Source: CAZJLN01 sp964540765
GTDB taxonomy: Bacteria; Chloroflexota; Anaerolineae; Anaerolineales; Anaerolineaceae
Reading direction: 5' to 3'
NCBI GenBank assembly: GCA_964540765.1
Contig: CAZINW010000021.1
Coordinates: forward strand, 1-33,991
DNA: 33,991 bases
The position numbers and the translations under genes were made by a program. A model generated the notes under the pieces. That model saw only the letters and a list, made by a program, of their open reading frames with translations, had not been told where the DNA came from and did not search any database. Shown one piece after another: positions 15,402 to 23,268 of this stretch. Each line of letters begins with the position of its first letter. Within the stretch, counting starts at the first letter, position 1.

Positions 15402-16478
15402 TCAATCAAAATCGGGTTTTGCGAATACCATGCGTCCGGCTGCGGTCTGCAGCACTTTGGTGACGATCACATTGATGGTCTGACCGATGTATTTATGCCC
15501 ATTTTCAATCACAACCATGGTGCCATCTTCCATATATCCCACGCCCTGTCCATATTCCTTGCCTTCCTGAATGATCTTCATCTGAAGGGTTTCTCCGGGT
15601 AGGAGGATGGATTTAACAGCATTTGCCAGTTCATTGATGTTGAGAATTTTGACGCCCTGAAGTTCAGCGATGCGGTTCAAGTTGTAGTCATTGGTGAGAA
15701 TTGGACAGTGCAACTGACGCGCAAGCACAACCAGCCGGTCATCCACTTCGCGAACACCTTCTACATCCAGGTCGCTGATGGTGACAGGCAGGGTTTCACT
15801 TTTTTGTAATTCTGCCAGTATTTCCATGCCGCGCCGACCCCGCTGCCGCCGTAGGTCATCCGCAGAATCGGAGACGAATTGCAGCTCGTTCAGGACGAAA
15901 CGGGGGACGATCAACGACCCGGTGATGAAACCTGTCTTGGCGATATCTGCGATGCGTCCATCGATGATGGCACTGGTATCCACCAGGATCTGATGTTCGG
16001 GGTCACTTTGTGGGTGACCCAGGTGAAAAACGCTTTTGCCCGATTGTGATCGGATTAGGTTGAAGATATCATCCTGGCGGGTGACAAACAGGGCAATGCC
16101 CAAATAACCAAAAAGCAATACACCCACGAAAGGAAAGATATTTCCAAGCGGTTCGGGCAGCAGCGAGAGCGGGTATGCCAGAAGTGCAGCTGTGAATAGA
16201 CCAACGATCAAACCTGTCAGACCACCCATGAGGGAGTGTGCTGAGGCTTTGGCAAAAGTTTTGCGCAAGGCTTGCAGCGGCTTTATGGAAAGCCATGGCG
16301 CGATGATAAAACCAATCGCACCAACCAAAACTGAGGTAACTGCTGTGATTAATAAGGGGTTGATGGTGCTTTGAGGCCAAAATTGTGTAACTGCGGTATT
16401 GACGGGTGTGCCTAAAAAGGCACCAATAATTCCAAAGATGATCAAACCAATGATCCTTGAGATCCACGTTTCATTCAT
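15402..16478 (-). CDS. Membrane PIN-TRAM domain protein (YacL type)
   Basis: Protein of 358 residues. Four N-terminal membrane helices (about 8-24, 42-62, 83-105 and 112-133) are followed by a PIN nuclease-fold domain (about 162-285) with acidic residues D167, D173 and E198 in DTSAIIDGRI and VLNELQ. A C-terminal TRAM RNA-binding domain (about 292-355) ends the protein. It matches the YacL-type family, a presumed membrane-bound RNase whose RNA targets are largely unknown. ATG has GGAG 7 nt upstream. A strong promoter lies about 60 bp upstream, with three copies of a palindrome beyond it. Confidence 0.9.
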   Translation of the reverse strand: MNETWISRIIGLIIFGIIGAFLGTPVNTAVTQFWPQSTINPLLITAVTSVLVGAIGFIIAPWLSIKPLQALRKTFAKASAHSLMGGLTGLIVGLFTAALLAYPLSLLPEPLGNIFPFVGVLLFGYLGIALFVTRQDDIFNLIRSQSGKSVFHLGHPQSDPEHQILVDTSAIIDGRIADIAKTGFITGSLIVPRFVLNELQFVSDSADDLRRQRGRRGMEILAELQKSETLPVTISDLDVEGVREVDDRLVVLARQLHCPILTNDYNLNRIAELQGVKILNINELANAVKSILLPGETLQMKIIQEGKEYGQGVGYMEDGTMVVIENGHKYIGQTINVIVTKVLQTAAGRMVFAKPDFD

Positions 16479-16535
16479 ATGAAGCTCCTATTTTAAGGTA
16501 CGAAATAAATCCAGGATAATGCCGTTGCATTGATA

Positions 16536-16564
16536 ATAATAGCACGCTTGCAATTTCGAGTCAA
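16536..16564 (-). promoter_or_regulatory. Sigma70-type promoter of PIN-TRAM-cysS-rlmB
   Basis: On the minus strand TTGACT (16559-16564), a 17-bp spacer and TATTAT (16536-16541). The predicted start near 16529 leaves a leader of about 50 nt before the PIN-TRAM ATG. Confidence 0.75.
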
Positions 16565-16581
16565 ATAAAAAATTTATTAAC

Positions 16582-16641
16582 AAATCGATTTTGAAAATTT
16601 GGATACACATTAAAAATCGATTTGATGATCCAAATCGATTT
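16582..16641. promoter_or_regulatory. Three copies of the palindrome AAATCGATTT
   Basis: The perfect 10-bp palindrome occurs at 16582-16591, 16614-16623 and 16632-16641. Start-to-start spacing is 32 and 18 bp. The nearest lies 18 bp upstream of the -35 element of the promoter at 16536-16564. Position and repetition suggest binding sites for a dimeric regulator acting from upstream; no regulator gene lies next to it. Confidence 0.5.
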
Positions 16642-16652
16642 TCAGTCCGAGT

Positions 16653-16940
16653 TCAACTTCTGACAACAGGAGGTGGGCTTTGGAGTGGATTGGTGGGTGG
16701 CTGCGGGTAGGTATGATTGACTGGCTGACCGGCTTGTGGGTTGAGCACCAGGCTGAGCTGTGCAAGGGCGCGGCTGTCATAACTGCGATGACCACAAATA
16801 TCACAAACCCAGGCGGGAAAATCCGGTACGGTGATCATTTCCTGTCCAATCCAGGTAATAAAAGTGACCAGGCGCAGGCGCTTCTGACCGGCCTGGCAGC
16901 GGTTACATGGTTGAGTTAGCAGTTTAAGGTCTTCTGTCAT
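16653..16940 (-). CDS. YgiT-type zinc-finger protein (MqsA N-terminal-like)
   Basis: Small protein of 95 residues with paired CxxC motifs (C12/C15 and C46/C49) in the spacing of YgiT/MqsA-type zinc fingers, and the WVCDICGHRSYD signature. A Pro-rich tail (69-92) follows. MqsA-type antitoxins carry a C-terminal DNA-binding HTH, and this one has none. No MqsR-like toxin gene adjoins it, so it is better read as a stand-alone zinc-finger protein. ATG 16940 is 1 nt from the deoC stop, so translation is coupled; a longer frame into deoC is unlikely. Confidence 0.72.
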   Translation of the reverse strand: MTEDLKLLTQPCNRCQAGQKRLRLVTFITWIGQEMITVPDFPAWVCDICGHRSYDSRALAQLSLVLNPQAGQPVNHTYPQPPTNPLQSPPPVVRS

Positions 16941-16941
16941 C

Positions 16942-17697
16942 CTACCCGTTCTTTCCTTCAGCTTCAGCCAGGATTTGAACACCGGCGCTGGCACCGATAC
17001 GGGTTGCACCAGCCTTGATCATGGTAATGGCATCAGCGTAGCTGCGGATTCCCCCGGCTGCTTTGACGCCCATCTGGTCTGAAGAGCCAACAACGGCACG
17101 CATCAGTTGCACATCCTGAACGGTGGCGCCTGAAGGTCCAAACCCCGTAGAGGTTTTGACAAAGTCTGCTTTGGCTTCTTTGCATAAGAGGCATGCCATG
17201 ATCTTCTCAAATTCATCCAGGTAAGCCATTTCAAGGATGACTTTTACGAGCGCCCCAGCTACGTGTGCTGTATCTGTGACAGCCAGAATGTCAGTGTACA
17301 CCGCCTGGTATTCTCCAGCCTTGAGCAGCCCGATGGGGATGACCATATCCAGTTCCCTGGCGCCCATTTGCAGGCTCCACCTGGCTTCGTCAACTTTAGC
17401 CTGGGTAGAGGTTGCGCCCAGCGGGAAACCGATCACGGTGCATACCGGCACACCGCTGCCCTGAAGGGATTGAACTGCCAAAGGGACGAAAACAGGGTTG
17501 ATGCAGACAGAGGCAAAGCCATGCTTGCGGGCTTCCTGGCAAAGCTTTTGAATCTGTTCAGGTCGGGCATCCGGTTTGAGAAGTGTATGGTCAATCCAAG
17601 CAGCAATCCCTGTGCCGAGAGGTGATTCAGGTGGGTGCACTTCAGGGAGTTCCTGCTGATATTTCCGAGCAAGTTCGATCATGCATGTCAAGTTCAT
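16942..17697 (-). CDS. deoC: Deoxyribose-phosphate aldolase
   Basis: Cleaves 2-deoxyribose-5-phosphate to glyceraldehyde-3-phosphate and acetaldehyde in nucleoside catabolism. The 251 residues form a TIM barrel with Schiff-base K181 in ADFVKTSTGF, the assisting K212 in VKAAGGIR and D117 in ELDMVIP. ATG 17697 has GAGG about 5 nt upstream; an internal ATG at residue 6 would also work. It lies 6 bp after lepB and 1 bp before the zinc-finger gene, with no other deo gene nearby. Confidence 0.94.
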   Translation of the reverse strand: MNLTCMIELARKYQQELPEVHPPESPLGTGIAAWIDHTLLKPDARPEQIQKLCQEARKHGFASVCINPVFVPLAVQSLQGSGVPVCTVIGFPLGATSTQAKVDEARWSLQMGARELDMVIPIGLLKAGEYQAVYTDILAVTDTAHVAGALVKVILEMAYLDEFEKIMACLLCKEAKADFVKTSTGFGPSGATVQDVQLMRAVVGSSDQMGVKAAGGIRSYADAITMIKAGATRIGASAGVQILAEAEGKNG

Positions 17698-17703
17698 AAT
17701 TCC

Positions 17704-18303
17704 TCACTCAGGGGCGGCAGTCACCAGGTCTGGGCTTGCCAGCGACCTGACTTTTTCAAATGGCCAATAGAGAAATATGGCTTTGCCAACAATCTGGTCC
17801 ATGTTTACAAAACCCCATTGATGTGAATCGGACGAGTTATTGCGGTTATCCCCCAGTACAAATAATTGACCTTCAGGGATGATCCAGTTGCCTTCGTAAT
17901 CAGGTTGGGCTGCAATGTAGGGTTCAGTCAGTGCCTGATCATTGACATAAACGATGCCTCCCTTAACAGAAACCACATCCCCGGGCAGACCGATGAGACG
18001 TTTGATATAATCTTCGTTTTTGTCACCCTGAAAATGGAAAACGATGATGTCCCCGTGTTTTGGGGAGGACCATTTGTATGCCAGTTTATTGACGAGAAGC
18101 AGGTCTCCTGGCTGAAGAGTGGGTTTCATGCTGATATTTTCGACACGCACTCTTGATGAAACTGCATTGATTGCCAAGAAGAGCAACAGTGCAAGGAGGA
18201 CTGTTTCCAATGTGTCCATTAAAAACCCGCCAAAACCCGAGCGTTTTCCACGAGATTTCTTGTTTTCATTTTCCGGAGTAATTTCAGTATTAAAATCTTC
18301 CAT
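17704..18303 (-). CDS. lepB: Signal peptidase I
   Basis: Membrane-bound protease of 199 residues that removes signal peptides from exported proteins. One N-terminal membrane helix (about 29-50) precedes the catalytic domain. Nucleophile S58 lies in ENISMKPTL, general base K101 in DYIKRLIGLPGD, and the conserved GDNRNNSSDS box is at 151-160. Length is typical of Gram-positive-type SipS enzymes with a single anchor. Good promoter at 18335-18363; deoC follows after 6 bp. Confidence 0.95.
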   Translation of the reverse strand: MEDFNTEITPENENKKSRGKRSGFGGFLMDTLETVLLALLLFLAINAVSSRVRVENISMKPTLQPGDLLLVNKLAYKWSSPKHGDIIVFHFQGDKNEDYIKRLIGLPGDVVSVKGGIVYVNDQALTEPYIAAQPDYEGNWIIPEGQLFVLGDNRNNSSDSHQWGFVNMDQIVGKAIFLYWPFEKVRSLASPDLVTAAPE

Positions 18304-18334
18304 ACTATGCCTGATGACTTATTTTGGTACATGC

Positions 18335-18363
18335 ATTATAAGGTTTCTTACGCCTGGCTGCAA
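18335..18363 (-). promoter_or_regulatory. Sigma70-type promoter of lepB-deoC-ygiT-like operon
   Basis: TTGCAG (18358-18363), 17-bp spacer, TATAAT (18335-18340) on the minus strand. The start would lie near 18328, about 25 nt before the lepB ATG. Confidence 0.7.
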
Positions 18364-18413
18364 GTTAAACTTTATTAATTGTTTATCAATATTGCACGAA
18401 CCAAGGCTTGAGA

Positions 18414-19802
18414 TCAGCGTCGATCCGTTTCTGGGCGCTCACGTTTTTTCAGCACCAGGCGGATGGCTGTGCCGATAAAGGGATATTCCCGCCTGATCTG
18501 GTTTTCAAGGAAGCGTAGATAGGTAAAATGACACAACTCAGGGTCATTGACGTAGAGCAAGAAGGTGGGTGGTTCACTGCGAACCTGGGTGCCGTAATAA
18601 ATTCTGAAGGGACGCCCTGTAGTGGCTGGTGCCTGGTGGCGGTCCTGTGCTTCCTGGAGAATGCGGTTCAACTGGGAGGTTGTCAGGCGTACGAGCCTCT
18701 CTTCCTGAACCTGCAATGCCATTGGCATGACCTGGTTGACGCGCTGCCCTGTAAACGCTGAGATGAACAAAACAGGCACATAGTCCATAAAGTTAAGTTC
18801 CTGGCGAACGGTTCGTTCATATTCCATCATGGTGTTGGTGTCTTTTTCAATCAGATCCCATTTATTAACAACGACAATGGCGCTTTTCCAGGCTTCGCTG
18901 ATATAACCGGCAATGTGGGTATCCTGGGCGGTAATACCACTGACGGCATCCACCACCAGGATGGCAACATCTGCGCGTTCGATGGCCTGCATGGCGCGCA
19001 GAACACTGTACTTTTCAACACCAGGAGTGATGGAACCCCGTTTGCGGATGCCGGCAGTGTCAATCAGCGTGATGGGCATGCCTTCCCAGATGATCTGTGT
19101 GTCGATGGCATCCCGGGTGGTACCCGGGATGGGGCTGACAATGGAGCGCTGCTTGCCGACGAGTTGGTTAAGCAGGCTGGATTTTCCGGCGTTGGGCTTG
19201 CCAACAATGGCAATTTTTATGGAATCGTCTTCCTGTTCATCCTCTCCTGGTGTTGGGAAATGACGAACGACTTCATCCAATAAGTCACCTGTGCCTGTGC
19301 CATGAATGGCTGAAATGGGGTATGGATCTCCCATTCCAAGCTCATAGAAGGCAAGCGCATCCAGGCGTGCCTGGGCACTGTCCGCCTTGTTGACGACCAG
19401 GATGAGAGGGGGTTGGGGTTGTCCATCCTGCATGTGTTGTTTGCGCCTCAAGATTTCTGCGACCTCCCTATCCGCTGTGGTGACGCCGCTGAGCGCGTCC
19501 ACAATGAAAAGGACCACATCGGCTTCATCAATAGCAATTTCTGCCTGAACGCGGATATCATCGATAAAATCAGCGGAGTCAATGGAAAGCGGCTCTTGTT
19601 TGCGCAGTTTGCTTGGATCAATGCCGCCTGTATCGATAATGAAGAAATTATGCCCAGCCCAATCTGATTCGGCAACCAGGCGGTCACGGGTGGTTCCTGG
19701 GGTATCATCAATGATCGCCAGTCTTTCACCAGCAAGACGATTGAACAAAGTGCTTTTACCGACATTGGGTCGACCGACAAGCGCTATTACAGGTTTCTTC
19801 AT
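18414..19802 (-). CDS. der: Ribosome-assembly GTPase Der (EngA)
   Basis: Double-GTPase of 462 residues needed for 50S subunit maturation. The first G domain has GRPNVGKST (10-18), TTRD, DTGGID and NKAD. The second has GKPNAGKSS (201-209), DTAGIRKRG and NKWD. A KH-like C-terminal domain (about 375-462) includes the usual GRPFRIYYGTQV segment. It lies 59 bp after the YbbR gene, with GGAG 10 nt from its ATG, and is probably the last gene of coaE-cdaA-ybbR-der. Confidence 0.96.
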   Translation of the reverse strand: MKKPVIALVGRPNVGKSTLFNRLAGERLAIIDDTPGTTRDRLVAESDWAGHNFFIIDTGGIDPSKLRKQEPLSIDSADFIDDIRVQAEIAIDEADVVLFIVDALSGVTTADREVAEILRRKQHMQDGQPQPPLILVVNKADSAQARLDALAFYELGMGDPYPISAIHGTGTGDLLDEVVRHFPTPGEDEQEDDSIKIAIVGKPNAGKSSLLNQLVGKQRSIVSPIPGTTRDAIDTQIIWEGMPITLIDTAGIRKRGSITPGVEKYSVLRAMQAIERADVAILVVDAVSGITAQDTHIAGYISEAWKSAIVVVNKWDLIEKDTNTMMEYERTVRQELNFMDYVPVLFISAFTGQRVNQVMPMALQVQEERLVRLTTSQLNRILQEAQDRHQAPATTGRPFRIYYGTQVRSEPPTFLLYVNDPELCHFTYLRFLENQIRREYPFIGTAIRLVLKKRERPETDRR

Positions 19803-19861
19803 AAAATATTGACTCCAGGATGCATATTAAAGGGAACTTGTGATGTTGATCCAGTATTTGG

Positions 19862-21085
19862 CTATTGACTGATGGTAACTTCAATTGTTCCGGGCAGAAT
19901 GGCATCCACTTTGATCTTCTCGTTCATAAGTGTCAACTGAGGTACGAGTTGATATGTACCAACGCCATGGTCTGCCAGATCCAGCGTTACAGTAATATCG
20001 ATGAGATTCAATTCATCCAGCAGGTAGAGAGGCCCGGAGAGGTAAATATCCACTGTTTCTGCTGAAAGTGCAGCAGTTAATTTCGGGGCGAGATTGATCA
20101 CTTGAATTTCGACATCCAGAAAGTTCTTGCTGCTTTCAATGGCTGCGATACCTACCTGGACTTGAATGGTCGGTTCGCCGATGATTGAGATCCCATCTGG
20201 CAAGTTTAACGGGATATTGATCTCAAAATCTTCATCAGCACCATTCAAATTAATTGGATTGGTTTCCACAAAAGCAGGCATATTCTTGGCAATTTCGGAA
20301 TCGGCTGTGTAAATGGTCACGTTGGGCGGATAGGCATAAAGGTTCGTCAGGTAAAAACCACTGGCAATTTGCCCGCTGGTGATGATCTTGACAAAGACAT
20401 TACGGTAGCCTCCCAATTGCTTGATGGGTATTATGACCTGGAGCGATCCGGGGTTGAGCGTGACGTCTTTTACAATGCTACCGCTGGTGTTAAGCGCCTT
20501 CAGTTCAACCTGTTTATTGATATCAGTGGTCACATTGGCGAGGTCAACCTCAGCCATGACCTGTGAGACTGAATCGACTTTTGATTTTGCCCCTGTGATC
20601 GTCACAAGATCGATAGACAGGTCAGGTTCAGCGGCTTCATAACTGATGGGGAGAGAACCAATTTGATTGAAGGTGACAGGCAATTCTTTGGAAATCAGCG
20701 ATTCAAGTTCAACTGTGATCGATTCTGGCGAAACGAGAGTAACTTCTGCCGGGCGCACTGCCAAATCAACCTGAGGCACCACACTAAAAACACCTGCTCC
20801 AAGACCGGATAGATTAAGGGTGACCTTGATGAGGTTGGGTTCATTGACCAGCCGGGTATGGATTGACTTGGGCGCCAGGATGGTGAGATTCAAATGTTCA
20901 GGGATATCACTGACAGCGATGAGATTTGGGTCGAGCCCCACGATGGAAATCGGGATTGGCTCAGGGTAGGCGGTCTCTTCGTTGGGATCGCTGTCGATGA
21001 CAGCGGAAACCCAGACAACAATTGCCAGGACCAATGCTGAAAAGAGGGTGGGTAGAAATTTAACCACACTGCGGAGGAATTTCAT
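19862..21085 (-). CDS. cdaR: YbbR-domain protein (CdaR-like regulator of CdaA)
   Basis: Protein of 407 residues with one N-terminal membrane helix (about 8-27) and an extracytoplasmic body made of about four YbbR-type beta repeats. In Firmicutes, CdaR binds and tunes the diadenylate cyclase CdaA. Here its ATG overlaps the cdaA TGA by 4 bp (ATGA), which strongly implies the same partnership. The symbol is given by context and family, not by close homology. Confidence 0.87.
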   Translation of the reverse strand: MKFLRSVVKFLPTLFSALVLAIVVWVSAVIDSDPNEETAYPEPIPISIVGLDPNLIAVSDIPEHLNLTILAPKSIHTRLVNEPNLIKVTLNLSGLGAGVFSVVPQVDLAVRPAEVTLVSPESITVELESLISKELPVTFNQIGSLPISYEAAEPDLSIDLVTITGAKSKVDSVSQVMAEVDLANVTTDINKQVELKALNTSGSIVKDVTLNPGSLQVIIPIKQLGGYRNVFVKIITSGQIASGFYLTNLYAYPPNVTIYTADSEIAKNMPAFVETNPINLNGADEDFEINIPLNLPDGISIIGEPTIQVQVGIAAIESSKNFLDVEIQVINLAPKLTAALSAETVDIYLSGPLYLLDELNLIDITVTLDLADHGVGTYQLVPQLTLMNEKIKVDAILPGTIEVTISQ

Positions 21086-21981
21086 TTCTGCTCCTCCCCA
21101 TCGTCAACTGGGTCACTATTTTTGTTTTTACCAAACCATTTGCGCAGTCCGGATTTCTTTCCAAGCACTCCCTCGGTAAAGGTGAAGGCGATCAGGTTGT
21201 TTAAAAGTCGGTCCGGATCCAAACGTCGTATCAAACGACCGTCGTGTGCAATGGAAATGCTGCCAGTTTCCTCGGAGACAACAATGGCAATGGCATCACT
21301 GACCTCTGAGATGCCCAATGCTGCGCGATGGCGCAGACCCATTGTGCGGTCGGGTTGACTGTTGAGAACACCGCTGGCTGAAAGGGGCATGACACAGGAG
21401 GCGGCTTTAACGCGGTTATCCACAATGATGATGGCACCATCATGCAGGGGCGTGTTTGGATAAAAGATCTGCAGGATCAATTCAGGGGTCACTTCCGCGT
21501 TGAGGGGAACCCCGGTTTTGAGATAATTGGTCAGGTATTCATGGCGCTGCAAGATGATGAGAGCGCCATGGCGCCTTTCTGAAAGCCTGCCAGCGGCTTT
21601 CGCAAGTTCCTGCAGGGTTTTTTCGGTCTCTTCACGGGTGGATAGGGTGCTTCTACGGCGAAGAAACTCAATATTGCTGAAGCGACCGACACGTTCAAGA
21701 CCGTGACGGATCTCAGGCGCAAAAATAACCGGGATTGCCAGAATCAGGGCTGGCGTCAGGGTGTTTATTAACCAGGAAAATGCCGGCAGGTCAACCAGGC
21801 TGGTGAGCAGGCTGATCAGAATGATGACCAGAAAGATACCTCGCAAAAGGACGAGAGCCTCAGTTTCTCGCAACAGATAAAGTAGGATGGCAAAGACGAT
21901 CGTAACCAGGGCAATATCCAGCACACTATTCCAATCAAAGCGCTGTAAAACAAAGAGGATATTGTTAACAATTTCAGTCAT
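21082..21981 (-). CDS. cdaA: Diadenylate cyclase CdaA (DisA_N domain)
   Basis: Makes the second messenger cyclic di-AMP from two ATP. 299 residues: three N-terminal membrane helices (about 20-37, 42-62 and 68-90) followed by the DAC domain with both catalytic motifs, DGA (181-183) and RHR (217-219). The tail after about 260 is charged. It is coupled to the downstream YbbR gene and follows coaE after 51 bp. The phosphoglucosamine mutase gene (glmM), which often completes this cluster in Firmicutes, is absent here. Confidence 0.94.
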   Translation of the reverse strand: MTEIVNNILFVLQRFDWNSVLDIALVTIVFAILLYLLRETEALVLLRGIFLVIILISLLTSLVDLPAFSWLINTLTPALILAIPVIFAPEIRHGLERVGRFSNIEFLRRRSTLSTREETEKTLQELAKAAGRLSERRHGALIILQRHEYLTNYLKTGVPLNAEVTPELILQIFYPNTPLHDGAIIIVDNRVKAASCVMPLSASGVLNSQPDRTMGLRHRAALGISEVSDAIAIVVSEETGSISIAHDGRLIRRLDPDRLLNNLIAFTFTEGVLGKKSGLRKWFGKNKNSDPVDDGEEQK

Positions 21982-22032
21982 CAGTTATGATCCCTGGATA
22001 ATATTCATTAGTAAGTATAACCTGTAATTCAC

Positions 22033-23151
22033 TTACATTTTGAAGAGATTATTGTACTCATCAGAAAGTATCAACCTAAAGGATATCATTTCATCATTCA
22101 ACTTTTGATCCTGGAGCAAGACGGAACGATAGGCATATTCAAAATCATTGATCTTTAAGTGGACGCCGTTCAATGCAAAAACATCTTCAGGACAGAGTAT
22201 CCCGGGTTTCAGAATGAAAATTTCTACATAATTTTGACGCATGTACAACTGCAGGGTGTGAATAATATCTGGCATTAGTGAGTCATAAATGCCTGAAGGA
22301 TCATCCAGAAAATGAAACTCATTAATCAATGCCACGCCAATTCTTTGCTTGCAGGATATCAATTTACAAAGATCATCGCCATCAAATACTCCCCAAAATG
22401 AGTTTTTAGCAAGCAGCTTGCAGAGATCCTCCTGATCTGAAGGCGCTTTGTTTTTTCTATTGAAAAAGCCGGTTATTTGAAAAGCGTCTGGTAACGCCAA
22501 TTTAGCGAGGACAACCTCTTCTGAAAGTGAGAATTTGACCTTTTGTTGGTGAACGGTTTGGACAAGCGAAGCATAAGCACGCATTACCTGTTGGAGGGTA
22601 TCACTGAAGCTGCCATCCGTACGAATGACATGGTCACTGAGAGCGATTTTCCTTTCCTGTGGGGGCTGTGATGACAATCTAAGTTGAGCTGTTACAGGGG
22701 ACAAGTTGCGTTCATGGATCAAACGCTGCAGGCGAACCTCATCCTCCGCTGCCACAGTCCAAACTGCATCGCAGTGACGATGAAAACCGGTTTCGAATAG
22801 CTTGATTGCTTCAACGACGACAACCGGTGACTTTGTGCTGCTCATGATGCGATCAATGGCTGCAAGAACAAAAGGATGGATCACCTGTTCCAGTAATTTT
22901 AGTTTGCCCTGGTCAGAAAAGACGATATCAGCCAGCAACCTCCTGTCTATTTGCCCCTGCGAGTCTAGAATACCGTTTCCGAATGCATTTACCACAGGAT
23001 CAAAACCAGGCGCACCAACTGAGATGACACGCTGTGCTAAAACATCAGCATCAATGGTGAGGGCACCCAAGTTTTGCAGGTACTGGCTGACGACACTCTT
23101 GCCTGATGCGATGTTGCCGGTAATCCCGATGATGTAAGGTTTGTCAGGCAT
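22033..23151 (-). CDS. coaE: Dephospho-CoA kinase with an unusual C-terminal domain
   Basis: 372 residues, against about 200 for normal CoaE. The N-terminal 200 residues are a full dephospho-CoA kinase, catalysing the last step of CoA synthesis. It has a P-loop (GNIASGKS, 12-19), DAD at 34-36, and the RLIHERNLSPVTAQLRLSSQ lid region (143-162). The last 170 residues form a separate domain I do not firmly recognise. Its LWGVFDGDD-like start, a long helix (about 288-305) and a late VFALNGVHLK segment recall a degenerate GNAT fold, but without the acetyl-CoA loop. ATG has a strong AGGAGG ribosome site. Heads the coaE-cdaA-cdaR-der run, divergent from tilS. Confidence 0.88.
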   Translation of the reverse strand: MPDKPYIIGITGNIASGKSVVSQYLQNLGALTIDADVLAQRVISVGAPGFDPVVNAFGNGILDSQGQIDRRLLADIVFSDQGKLKLLEQVIHPFVLAAIDRIMSSTKSPVVVVEAIKLFETGFHRHCDAVWTVAAEDEVRLQRLIHERNLSPVTAQLRLSSQPPQERKIALSDHVIRTDGSFSDTLQQVMRAYASLVQTVHQQKVKFSLSEEVVLAKLALPDAFQITGFFNRKNKAPSDQEDLCKLLAKNSFWGVFDGDDLCKLISCKQRIGVALINEFHFLDDPSGIYDSLMPDIIHTLQLYMRQNYVEIFILKPGILCPEDVFALNGVHLKINDFEYAYRSVLLQDQKLNDEMISFRLILSDEYNNLFKM

Positions 23152-23167
23152 TTATCCTCCTGATAGA

Positions 23168-23262
23168 AGTATACCTTAATCTTTTTACTGGTTGGTGGAT
23201 TGTGACATGGATTGTGAACCTATTGTGAACCTATCGATAGGTATGCTCTCTAATGCTATAAT
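23168..23262. promoter_or_regulatory. Shared coaE/tilS promoter region with phased repeats and palindrome
   Basis: On the plus strand, ATTGTGA occurs at 23199-23205, 23211-23217 and 23222-23228, 12 and 11 bp apart, about one helical turn. The perfect palindrome CCTATCGATAGG follows at 23230-23241. TATAAT at 23257-23262 lies 6 nt before the tilS ATG. On the minus strand, TATACT (23168-23173) is a -10 candidate for coaE. No good -35 box is seen for either gene, so an activator is plausible. Confidence 0.55.
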
Positions 23263-23268
23263 TTTGAT

